Source: Hydrangea macrophylla (Eukaryota > Streptophyta > Magnoliopsida > Cornales > Hydrangeaceae). Taken from it: a stretch of DNA of 64,000 nucleotides. The translations under genes were made by a program, and so were the position numbers. How positions within the stretch are numbered: position 1 is the first letter of the stretch; every line of letters begins with the position of its first letter. The notes beneath the pieces are model-generated. The model saw only the letters and a list, made by a program, of their open reading frames with translations, searched no databases and was not told where the DNA came from. Positions 43,765-54,223 of this stretch are shown piece by piece. The stretch is taken from NCBI GenBank assembly GCA_033977485.1, contig CM066990.1:14822001-14886000 (forward strand), in the 5' to 3' direction.

Positions 43765-45753
43765 TATAGACACCCTATTTTTGCCCAACCCAATCATTTC
43801 AAAAATAAAGGGCTCATTGACACGAGCCTATCATCTTATGAATCATCTCAATTTGATCTCAAATGGAAAATATATTGCCAATCAAAGCTATGAGGTCAAA
43901 AGGTCAAAAATCTCACATGCACCCGACCACACATGATTTTTGCTCCACAAAATTTTGAGAAAACTTTCGGTGGATTTACCAAAGGAGAAAACAAAAAGAC
44001 TATAAAAAAAAAAACAGCACATGGATGTGCTGGGATCCCAATCTCATTACATTTTATTCCTTTACTTTTTCCCTCTTTTCTCCCATCACTTTCTTCTTTG
44101 TCCCCCATTCACTTTCTTTTTCTTTTTTTCTCTCCCTCTTCCCTTCTTTCCATATATGAATACCAACATTAACATCCGGAGAAGGGGGGAGAACCCCACT
44201 CCCTCACCTCCTTCTCATCTCTCTTCTCAAATTCAATCACCATTGAAGGACCAAGTCCATTTTGCTAAAGATCACTGTTGTGATGATAATCAAGGTATCA
44301 CCACGAATTCATTTTTGATTCAAATCAAATGAAACCAATTGGAGAGTGTTCTTCACTCAATGATATTGGTCTATGATTTTTCTCAAAATTTTTAAAAATC
44401 ATATGACCCATTTTTAAAGCACAAATACACAAGGCATACAATCTGCCAGAAACATCACAGTAGTGACACTAGATCACGTTCACTGTTTGGACTACTTCAA
44501 GATTTTTTCTTCACTCCATTTTTTTTGTCCATTAACTAGAGCCTCTTAACTACGTCTGTGAATATTTTTGATTTTTTTTCGATCACTTTAGTATTTATAA
44601 AAAATCGTCCAATTTCAGTCACCAGAGCAGTCCCTATTTCTGAGTAAGGGTGCTTCTAAACTCAATTTCTCCCAATCTCCAAAAGATATTGCAAACTTGT
44701 TTTCTATCATGGAAACTACACTCATTTGGGAACTTTTTCTCAAAATTTCAAAAAATTGGGAACAACAGAACCTCTCCATTCCTTTTTTGGAAGATTTCTC
44801 TCAAAGCTGTGAAAAAACTGGACTCTAACATTAATTTTTGTAAAACTTTCCTTCTATCTCTTTCATTTGGGGGTTTTAATCTTTTTCAAATGAATAAATC
44901 CTAGTATATTAGAAAACTTCTAAGAAAAAAGAATATAAAACAAAAAACAAAAAAAAAATAATTTTTTTTTCTTTTTTACCAAATATTCACGTTTATCAAG
45001 TTGTTCAATAACTTTGATAAATGGAAATTGGAGTATCTTTCTACTTCTACTAAAACCGATTATGCCTAATTTATCAAGTTGATCAATAACTTTGATAAAA
45101 GGAAATTCGAACATTTTTCTTATGGGCACCGACCCTTACTTCCGGCATAAAAAATAAAAATACAAAAAAAAAAATCTATTTCCTTTGTTTTGGGCACCGA
45201 CCCTTATTTCCGGCATAAAAAATCAAAATACAAAAAAAAAACTCTTTCCTTTGTTTTTGGGCACCAACCCTTACTTCCGGCATAAAAAATCAAAAATACA
45301 AAAAACAAATCTCTTTTTTTTCTTTTGGGCACCGACCTTTATTTTCGGCATAAAAAATAAAAATACAAAAAAAATCTCTTTTCTTTGTTTTGGGCACCGA
45401 CCCTTATTTTCGGCATAAAAAATAAAAAATACAAACAATATCTCTTTTCTTTCTTTTGGGCACCGACTCTTACTTCCAGAATAGGAATAAAAGAACAGAA
45501 AAAAAATACAAAATAAAAAAAAAACACTTCACTCTCCACTCACTTGCACAAACTCATTTCAATCTCAATCACTTTCCAAAATTCCTAGTTACACCATTTT
45601 TCACTCAAATCATTTTTCAAAACTCACTACTTCAAAGGTTAAAGCCTAGGACTACACCGTACAGGTTAAAGGTTTCTAGCTACACCATCTTTGCTCAAAA
45701 TACTACTTCACACTTGCACGGTCTAGATCGACCAACTTTTTTAAAAAAACACT

Positions 45754-45788
<35 letters not shown>

Positions 45789-46316
45789 ACACATGTACAA
45801 AGCATAGAACTACGTACGGTCTGATTCTCGACCTGAGATACGTATGCAACCCCTCACTTGGGTGCGGCCATAACCACATCTTTTTTTTTTTATTTTCTTG
45901 TACATCCTCATACTCTATTATCTTTCACTTATGCCCCATTGTCATGAAAATCATTAGAATTGGTAATCGTGTTTTCCATGGATGTTCGAGGGTGCCTAAC
46001 ACCTTCCCTCGACATAATCGAGTCCCCGAACCCATATTTTAAAAGATCTCTTGTTTTCGCATAGCTATTCAGAGTTATACTTTTATAGGGCCCACTTTCT
46101 TAAAACATGTTTTTCAAAAGTCAAAGATGAATTACTTTAATTGTCTTTGTAGGGGTCGTAACACTCCAAATGTTCGATGGCGACTCTGAACATTTCAAAT
46201 AGTCCATACCATACTCTTTTCACCACTCCTAATAAAATTCGTTGCATTTTACCCACTTTCAAAAGAAGCCAGGCCCACACCAACAGCCAGGCTGTGCCGA
46301 AAGAGAGGGAGCGACA
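43765..46316 (+). repeat. 5' LTR of Element III (2552 bp)
   Basis: Starts TATAGACACCC (mutated TG) and ends GAGCGACA. Includes two copies of a TTTATCAAGTTGTTCAATAA block (about 44990-45120), six units of a 63 bp repeat (about 45110-45480), a CA microsatellite (45758-45783) and, near the end, the motif GGTCTGATTCTCGACCTGAG with ATACGTATGC. A pyrimidine-rich stretch with CATATATGAATA (44150-44161) could be the promoter. Confidence 0.95.
45110..45480. repeat. 63 bp tandem repeat in the 5' LTR of Element III
   Basis: Six units of GGGCACCGACCCTTACTTCC plus GGCATAAAAAATAAAAATAC and an A/T-rich tail with CTCTTTCCTTTGTTTT. The counterpart is at 55578-55945. Confidence 0.92.
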
Positions 46317-46318
46317 GC

Positions 46319-46336
46319 TGGCGACTCTGCTGGGGA
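46319..46336 (+). other. Primer binding site of Element III (tRNA-Arg type)
   Basis: TGGCGACTCTGCTGGGGA, two bases after the LTR end GCGACA. Differs at two positions from the Element I PBS. Confidence 0.92.
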
Positions 46337-46840
46337 TTATCACACTTAAGAGGTCTCAGGCCGTCACTTTAGTGATTCCTATTACAATGGGGCATTTCTT
46401 TTTTTACTAACAATTTTGTTTTATCTTTTCTTTTGTGAATTCGTATTTTTTTGTACAGGTGTTCACGAATCAGACTGAAATAAAGCCGCAAGGCCAATGC
46501 CTAAATCATTTTGCACACTACACACTAGCATGCAAGCATTACATAACCCTTCCTCAAGAGGAAACCTTGTAAGATTAGATAGGGAGATGAGTATGTGGCA
46601 TGGCTGTCGCGGTGTCACCGTCGGTATCGCACAGAAAACTCTCCCGCTCGAACCACCAACCTGAGAAAGTGCTTCGGCGCTGGAGGTTTGAAGGTTTGGG
46701 TACCAGGCCTGATTTAAGTCTATATTAGGCATCAACCTCTCCACATGCTCTCACTCTCTACACATGCATCAATATTGATACATCACTCTCTTCACATGCT
46801 CTCACTCTCTATGTGTGCATCAACATCGATACTTTACTCT
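46337..46840. other. Proximal leader of Element III, no gene seen
   Basis: From the PBS to the pyrimidine block I see no coding frame on the plus strand. The last part repeats TCACTCTCTNCACATGCTCT phrases (46750-46840) that lead into the pyrimidine-rich tract. Confidence 0.6.
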
Positions 46841-47094
46841 CTCCACGTTCTCTCTCTCTCTCTCTGTTAGTTTCTTTCCCACCTGCTCCCTCTCTCCATC
46901 ACTTTCATGGACACCCCCTCTCTCTTTCTCCCTCTCTCTCTCTCTCTCTCTTCTTTCCCACCTGCTCCCTCTCTTTCGATCTCTCTCACCGACACACACT
47001 CTCTCTCTGTCACTCTCATGGACACCCCCCTCTCTCTCTCCACTCTCTCTTTCTTTTTCTCACCTGCTCCCTCTCTTTCTGTCGCTCTCACAGA

Positions 47095-47148
<54 letters not shown>

Positions 47149-47340
47149 GTCCCCCCTCCCTTTCTCTCTTTCTATCACTCTCAATGACCTCTCTTTTCCC
47201 CTCATTTAAAAAACCCCCCATACCCCCCTCTTTCTCTGTCCTTCTCACACATCCTCCCTTTCTCTTTGACGAACCTCTCTCTATTTCACTCTCCTCCTCT
47301 CTTTCTTCTTCTCCTCCTCCTTCCATCTCTCTATAGAAAT
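46841..47340 (+). repeat. 500 bp pyrimidine-rich tract in the leader
   Basis: CT microsatellites interleaved with about three copies of a longer unit containing CCCACCTGCTCCCTCTCTTT and CATGGACACCCCC. It ends about 120 bp before the LOB-domain start codon. The long frames here on both strands (Ser/Leu or Arg/Glu only) are not genes. Confidence 0.9.
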
Positions 47341-47466
47341 TCATCCCTCTTTTTGGAAAAACCAAAAAAAAAAACTCTAATCTGAATAAGAGGAAGCTAA
47401 AACAAGCCCTGTACAGGAGCTTCTCATAGAGATCAAGAAGAGGAAACAGAGAATCATAACAAAAAA

Positions 47467-48429
47467 ATGGGTATGAAGAGAGTTATGGACCCAACATATC
47501 ATCGTTGTGGTGCATGTATATATAATAGAGGACAGTGCCGAACTGATTGTCCCTTGGCTCCCTACTTTTGGTACGTAGGAAGTAACAAGGATTATGGGGC
47601 AATTCACAGATTTTTTGGATATAGGAACTTTTTACGCCTTATTCAAAATGTATCCAAGGCAGATCACCAACAAACTATCAACTCCCTTGTATATGAAGCC
47701 ACAGCTAGGCTTCAGGAGCCCATCTTGGGATGTGTTTCTTATATCTTTTTCCTTGAACAACAAGTTCGAGAACTGAAGGAACAAGTTTCACAACTTCAAG
47801 CTCAATCAAAAGAAGAATAACCCAAACAATCCAAAGAGCCTGATCTGGATCCTTGGCTCAAGTACGCCATGGAAGATCCGGATTGCAACATAGAAATTCT
47901 TCAAAAATACTCCAATCTCATTTCTCCCATCACAACTGCTCCAATCTCTTCTGAAATCCCTAGCCCTACCCATATTCCTCCTGTCACTCAAATTTGTACA
48001 ACATCTTCTCATTCTCGTTGGTCTGATCTAGTCCAGCACGCGCCATCTAGCAACAACCACCAAAATTCTCCAGGTCTGTTAGATCTCTCTTCTTCCAACA
48101 CGAGCTCTCCAATCTCTAGTCCTACCCACACCCTCTCTGATACTCCAAATTGCTCCCACTGGTCTGATCTAGTCCAACACTTGCAATCTGGCAAGTCTCA
48201 AATTCCCTTGAATCAAACAGAAAAATCAGGGGTCCCAAAATGTCCACATCTCTCTCTAAATCTTCAAGTGAGTTCGTCAAAACCACCTACACCATCCACT
48301 GATCCTTACTCTTTCCTCACTGTCAATAACTTAGCTCAAAACTCCTTCTTGGATTTAATTGACAAGATGGAGAATCAACATGCCTTCAAAGAAAAGAGAA
48401 AAAAATTCACGAGGTGGTATGAGCCTTAG
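47467..48429 (+). pseudogene. LOB/AS2-domain (LBD) transcription-factor-like gene captured in a retrotransposon
   Basis: Frame of 321 codons with one internal TAA (47818-47820). Start ATG in a good plant context (AAAAAAATGG). Residues about 16-118 form a complete LOB domain: zinc-finger-like CGACIYNRGQCRTDC (CX2CX6CX3C) followed by PLAPYF, the GAS block from FFGYRNFLRLIQ to VYEATARLQEPILGC, and a coiled-coil-like LEQQVRELKEQV close to the class I LX6LX3LX6L pattern (third Leu is Val). After the stop, still in frame, comes a Ser/Pro-rich tail of about 200 residues with two WSDLVQH motifs, ending at TAG. LBD proteins are plant-specific nuclear DNA-binding regulators of organ boundaries and other development. 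No intron is visible in the domain, in line with capture of a spliced transcript or an intronless copy. With the stop read as real, a 117-residue protein with only the DNA-binding domain would result. Confidence 0.88.
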
Positions 48430-48446
48430 AATTAAGGCTCTTTTTT
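48421..48446 (+). other. Perfect 8 bp hairpin plus T tract after the LBD frame
   Basis: GAGCCTTAGAATTAAGGCTC folds as an 8 bp stem with a 4 base loop and is followed by TTTTTT. It overlaps the stop codon. Such a shape resembles an intrinsic terminator but has no established role in plant Pol II genes, so it may be chance. Confidence 0.4.
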
Positions 48447-49855
48447 GTTTTTTTTTTTTAAAAAATTCAAAAAATAAAAAATAAAATAAAATAAAATAAA
48501 AAAATAAAAAAATAATAAATAAAAAATATTTTAAAAAAAACGGAATGAACATCACGGTCCGTATTCGAGGTAGTCCTTGTATGTCGAGTGTGCATGGGAT
48601 TGAGCCCACATGTCTTACTACGTGTGTCCCTCCACTAGCTTAATGTAGTTTGGATCTTTGGGTACTGTTTTACAGAGCAACTGGGAGGGTAAGCATCCCA
48701 GGACGGTATTGTCCTCAGAAGTAAGTCCTGAAGAACATTCACCCAGGGTTCTGTGGAACTGACTATAGGATCTATAATGTTGCTGAAAAGCGCGTAGGAT
48801 GTCGTTAGCATTCGACCTTTGGAAGGAAGCCTCACGTTGGCAGAACTCCGCTCCCACTCAGCAAAATCCAAATGTACATTTGTATCATTGTAACTTTTCA
48901 TTTTTTTTTCTTTCTTAAAAAAAAATAAATAAAAAATCCTCCTTGGCACTATTTTCGCTTCTTATGCAATGTACCCTCGCATTGGCCTATCAGTTCAAGA
49001 ATCAGTTATGGAAGTACTATCTCTTGTTAGTAACATAAGTGCACTTTCTAAAAAGAGGGTTCTAATCCCCATCACTTTCACGATGCACTTGTGTTTGCTA
49101 TCATCAATTTGAAGTAGCTCAAAGGCTGACATGACATGCTTGATCATTCCTAATTTTTCATTCAGGCCTAATTCGATACAATGGCAGCACGTACAAGTCA
49201 AAATTGCAAACACTAATATTATCAAGTCCAAGAAATACGGACATTTTCGCAACTATCGAAATCATCTCGTTGCCAAGTCATTGCCAAATCAATAGGCTGC
49301 TCTACCCTCTCAAATACACTTTTACTCTCTTCCAAAATGAAACAAAAATCAAAAAGGAAAAAGCAAAAAGCAAAAAGAAAAAGAAAAATAACAAGAATAG
49401 AGAGAGAGAGTGCATCGGTCACGAGATAGGAAGAAAAAAGGAAAAGAAAAAGAAAAAGGAGAGGAGAGAGAGAAAGTGTCAGAAAAAAAACTGAAAAGTC
49501 AAACAAAAAAAGGGAAAAGAGTAGAGAGGGAGATTGTCGGTCACGAGAAAGTCAAAAATAAAAGGAAACGAAAGAGAAAAAGGAGAAGAGGAGAGAGAGA
49601 GAAAGTGTCGGTGGAGAGGGAGAGGAAAGAGCATAAAACCTACCCTCACGTCTCTCCCTCATTCCTCTCATCCTTCTTCTCCACTAATCTCTGCATCTCT
49701 CTTTCCTCTCCCTTCTCGGCCTTAACATATTTCTCTCATTTCTCTCTCCTTACCACACCCATACTCACTGTCTTTCACCATTGTACCGGAAGTTTGATCT
49801 TGTTTTAGGCGTGGTGGTGCTCTTTCAAAAAAAAAAAAACAATTTGGAGAACAAC
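48447..49855. other. Interior of Element III without recognisable gene
   Basis: An A/T-simple stretch (48450-48540, ATAAA units), then about 800 bp of ordinary-looking sequence with no convincing frame (48541-49330), then a purine-rich block (49330-49625) with two copies of a unit of about 130 bp containing TCGGTCACGAGA and GAGAGAGAAAGTGTC, and a pyrimidine-rich stretch to 49770. Confidence 0.65.
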
Positions 49856-50071
49856 ATGGATTTGGGTGAGATAATTCTACTCTGCGAAGCGTGCATTTTT
49901 CTTTGGATGGCTATGGCGGCTGCAGCTTACTTCTGGCTCAAACCGTCTGGTAATGAAGAAGGCCATAAAGATTAGGAAAAAATGTTCTTGGAAGCTTGGA
50001 CCGCCCGTGATTCAAATCATTTATTGAGGTGGATTATCTTTACCAATGAACAATGGGTTGATGAAATGTAA
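49856..50071 (+). pseudogene. Small membrane-type reading frame in Element III, one internal TAG
   Basis: ATG at 49856, 39 codons to TAG (49973-49975), with the frame remaining open for a further 31 codons to TAA at 50071. The first part is hydrophobic (ILLCEACIFLWMAMAAAAYF, long enough for one membrane helix) and ends in charged NEEGHKD. The second part begins EKMFLEAWTARDSNH and contains HLLRWIIF and NEQWVDEM. It may be the end of a captured gene. An AATAAA signal follows at about 50127. Family unknown, and the whole could be chance. Confidence 0.35.
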
Positions 50072-51685
50072 GAGTTTTCTTGTTGTTCTATTTTTGCTCT
50101 TATATGTATCAAAAAAATATCATCAATAAAAAGAGAATGTCAAGGATTGTGTAAATACATGAGCAACCAATCATATGTGTTTTTCCCATCCATCCAGTAC
50201 ATGCATTATTTCTAAATCCTTTACCAACGGTCTGATACACCCACAAGCCTTTGGTCACTCTCGCAAAAGGCCAATACTTCACCCACTGCCTAAAATTCCA
50301 CTCCTTACAAGGCATCAAAACGCCACACAGGGGCAGTTTCTCCACTACTAAATATATGCATTCTCTGCTTTTTATAAATACATACATTTCTTTTATATAA
50401 AAAAACAAGTTAAAAAAAAAACAAAAACTAAAACAAAAAAAAACCTTTTTTCATCATCTTGCTTTAAAATCTCATGATTCATTGGATATGCTTGTCTTGT
50501 AACTTGTTGAAGCCAATTTGGACATCGCATTGGTCTTTTGGACACAACACACGATAGAACATGATTAATCATTACAGTGTCTGACATTGCTCATCATCGC
50601 AACTGCCTGCTGCTCTACCACTTTAGCATATGGACAGTAAACTCTCAGGGGCAGAAATACCTCAAATCAAGGCACGCCACACATCATCAAATACCAAGTG
50701 GGGCGGCCCACTGTTTCCCATAACATTGCACGAACTTCAATGTTGCACATATATGATTTCTAAAATCCTGCTATGTTTGTGTCAAAATGATGAGAGGCAA
50801 TTATTTCAGCTATCCATACACTATTATTCACTTGCTAGCCCACTTGAGCCATGGAATGAAAATCTCTTTCCAAATTCAAACCCCCAGAGGATCACCCCCA
50901 CACTAGGGCAATGAAAAAAAAAATGAAGCTCAACGAAAAAGCAAAAAAAAAAAAAAAATTACGGAAGCTAGACAAATCCACAGAATACTATCCAACTTGG
51001 ATACTCGCTTCGAACTGGGGCAATTCCCCCCAAGTCACATTACACTCGGTAATACTCACCCCACACTAGATTGGGGCAGGCAAAAAGCAAAAAAAAATAG
51101 AGTATAAAGGTGATCTCAGGCATCGACCTCTCAAAAAAAAAAAAAACACTTTAAGCCTTCATGCGATCCTTCATTTCTTAACCCATGATCCTGGCCTACA
51201 ATACAACCCACTAAAAGTCCACTCTGATTGACACAAGTCTTGTTGGATTTATTAAATCATACTTTTGCATCATTTCAAAGACATGGGCTATCACATACTA
51301 TCAATTTCATGATAGTCCGGCGGGCGTAGTGAAAATCTAAAAAAAAAAGGCGCTATGAGTCAAGACTATGGAAAAACTGTTGGCGCAGAAAATACGAACA
51401 AAGACCGGGCATTCACCAAATACTGGGGCACTGAGCTCATACAGTCAAATAAGTTGTTCTATAGTGTTCCAACAAGCACCAAGGCAGACAATATCCACTA
51501 ACTTATGAACATTCCTTCGCAGATGATAAACTCATGCATCAAATACTTTTGTAAATACTCTGTACATTGCATTAAAAAAAAAAAACAAAACAAAAATCAT
51601 TCATACTTTACAGCATAGCAGAAAATGCATATCTTTTGTAATAGGGGCAACTAGTCTTGATACCTCCATCGTCCTTGTAAGGAGA
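50072..51685. other. Interior of Element III without recognisable gene
   Basis: No domain recognised. A 94-codon frame at 50630-50914 has no familiar motif. Poly-A runs (50410, 50945, 51095, 51132 and 51570) and recurring CTGGGGCA-type phrases (about 51015, 51075 and 51425) are typical of the non-coding 3' half of Tat elements. Confidence 0.6.
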
Positions 51686-51689
51686 ACAC

Positions 51690-52205
51690 TCACCACTGGC
51701 CCAACTTGCTTCCGAAGCCCAACTACTGGCCCAACTTCTAATGCCCTGCCACTGGCCCAACTTCTAAAAGCCTAACCACTGGCCCAACACTTCCAAAAGC
51801 CTAACCACTGGCCCAACACTTCCAAAAGCCTAACCACTGGCCCAACTTCCAAAGCCCAACCACTGGTCCAACTTCCAAAGCCCAACCACTGGTCCAACTT
51901 CCAAAGCCCAACTACTGGCCCAACTTCCAAAGCCAAACCACTGGCCCAACTTGCTTCCGAAGCCCAACTACTGGCCCAACTTCTAAAGACCAGCCACTGG
52001 CCCAACTTCCAAAAGCCTAACCACTAGCCCAACACTTCCAAAAGCCTAACCACTGGCCCAACTTCCAAAGCCCAACCATTGGCCCAACTTTCACAGCCCA
52101 ACCACTGGCCAAACTTCCAAAGCCCAACTACTGGTCCAACTTCTAAATCCTCACGACTGGCCCAACATACATCCAAAGCCCAACCCCTGGCCCAACATAC
52201 TTCCA
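51690..52205. repeat. 3' region tandem array 1 (CTGGCCCAACTTCCAAAGCC)
   Basis: About eighteen units of 24-36 bp, each with ACTGGCCCAACTTCCAAAGC or a close variant. First of four unrelated arrays in the Element III 3' region. Confidence 0.93.
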
Positions 52206-52335
52206 AGACCTCTCACTTCATGCAACCTTTGCTCAGGCTCGCCAACTTTACAACAACCCCTCTGCTCAGGTCCACATGTCAAATCAACCTCTCCTCTATG
52301 GATCATTAAGAGGTACGTCCCGTACTCAGAATCAA

Positions 52336-52825
52336 CTTGATCATCTCATCCAGTCTCAGGTATAAGTCTATCAAGGGGCATCTTGTTCATACCTCTGAGC
52401 TTAGAAGTGAGTCCGTCAAGTGGCATCCTATTCACACTATCTATCATCAAAATCAGGAGTAAGTCCTTCAAACGACATCCTATTCCATCACAAGCGTTAG
52501 GTATAAGACCCCCAGCGGCGTCCCATCCACTATTTACTTCCAGCACCAGGTATGACTCGTATGAGACCCTCCAGCGGCATCCTATTCACTATTCGGCATC
52601 AGAATTCATCATCGGAACCGGGAATGAATCTGTCAAGAGGCATCCCATTTGCAATCTCACTACCCGGAATGAGTCCATCAAGAGGCATCCCGTTCACATT
52701 CTCACTACCAGGAATGAGTCCTTCAAGAGGCTTCCCAATAACATCTTCAAGCCCAGGAGTGAGTCCGTCAAGTGACATCCTATTCATATCACCTACCATC
52801 AGGTATAAGTCCCTTAAACGATAAT
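52336..52825. repeat. 3' region tandem array 2 (GAGTCCGTCAAGAGGCATCC)
   Basis: About ten to eleven units of roughly 45 bp, with GAGTCCGTCAAGAGGCATCC and TATTCACAT plus a variable part. Confidence 0.92.
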
Positions 52826-52869
52826 CAACTTACATCGGCATCAAGCATCAGGTATTTCTCTTACCCTGC

Positions 52870-53572
52870 CGCACTCTATAGCAATCACACGCATTACATT
52901 TTGCTATCCTCACCTTTTCACGGCGATCACGCATACCGCATTTTGCTAATTTCAAAACTCTTTACAGCAATCACGCCTTACTTGGCATTTTGCTCTCTCA
53001 TATCTTCAACAGTCACGCGCATCGTATTCTGTTGATCTTGTCTCCACAGCGAACATCTGTCTCGGATTTTGCTACTCTCATCTCTCATCTTCACGGCAAT
53101 CACGCGTATTGCATTTTTGCTGATTCATCTTTTATTTTACAAGCAATCACGCCCCATGTGGCATTTTGCTTTCCTGTACCCCCCCGACAGTCACACATAC
53201 CGCATTCTATTGCTCTCGAACCTCTTTTCTCACAGTAATCACGCCCCACATGGCATTTTGCTCACAAATCTCACAACGCTCACGCCTCACGTGGCATTTT
53301 GCTCTCTTATACTCCCAGTAGTCACGCGTATCGTATTCTGTTGGACCTTATCTCCACAGCAATTACCCATATCAGACTTTGCTATTCTCGTCTCTTATAT
53401 TCAAGGCAATCACACGAATCGCATTTTGAAACTCTATAACTTCACAGCAATCACGCCCCGATGTGGCATTTTGCTCTCTTATTTTACAGCGATCATGCCC
53501 CATGTGGCATTTCGCTATCTCACACACAGTAATCACGCCCGACGTGGCATTTTGCCCTCTCGTCTCACACTT
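52870..53572. repeat. 3' region tandem array 3 (CAATCACGCCCCATGTGGCA)
   Basis: About fifteen units of 40-55 bp, containing CACAGCAATCACGC and CATTTTGCTCTCTTAT. Directly followed by the GTCTGATTCTCCCGACAGG/AGATACGTAGGC motif (53611-53642) that also occurs near the LTR end. Confidence 0.92.
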
Positions 53573-53834
53573 TTCATCGCTCTTATTCTATCATAGCACG
53601 AACTACGCATGGTCTGATTCTCCCGACAGGAGATACGTAGGCTTTAAGAGCTCGACTATACCCTCTACTTATTACATTCTTGGTTAAAGTTTGAGATTAC
53701 GCGATTATGCACTTCTTGACTACACCATCCCTCTTCTACTCAATTCTCACATGAACGCCCAATAGAATCATTCACCAATTCTAGCAATCCCCAGCGGAGC
53801 TATTTGCCCAATCTGATAATACTCCCAATTCCCA

Positions 53835-54125
53835 GTTGCCTACGATTGCATTTTACATTCACTTGCCTACTTTAGCACCTCATACTCACTTGCCTACGAT
53901 GGCATTTCACATCCATTTACCTACGTTGGCACCTCATACTCACTTGCCTATGATGGCATTTCACATCCACTTGCCTACGTTGGCACCTCATACTCGTTTG
54001 CCTACGATGGCATTTCACATTCACTTGCCTACGTTGGCACCCCATACACACTTGCCTACGATGGCATTTCACATTCACTCGCCTACGTTGGCACTGCATA
54101 CTCACCTGCCTACTCTGGCACGTCT
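53835..54125. repeat. 3' region tandem array 4 (54 bp unit)
   Basis: Five to six units with the two-part pattern CACTTGCCTACGATGGCATT and CACTTGCCTACGTTGGCACC, that is, a dimer of two related 27 bp halves. Ends 85 bp before the PPT. Confidence 0.93.
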
Positions 54126-54210
54126 TTTACTTATTCTCATCACTTAAAAGAAAAGGGACAAAAATGGGTCGTCTAGTTTCTTTGTCACGATTAGCTTCGC
54201 AAAACATGAC

Positions 54211-54223
54211 AAAGAGGGGCAGC
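54211..54223 (+). other. Polypurine tract of Element III
   Basis: AAAGAGGGGCAGC immediately before the 3' LTR start TGTAGATACC. Confidence 0.88.

Noticed and set aside
46813..47336. Long Ser/Leu-rich and Arg/Glu-rich frames on both strands
   Set aside because: They only translate the CT/GA simple repeat. No stop is expected in such sequence and no domain is present.
34..54125. Tandem arrays as CRISPR-like repeats
   Set aside because: Units are contiguous or degenerate, lack unique spacers of constant length, and lie in plant retrotransposon 3' regions and LTRs.
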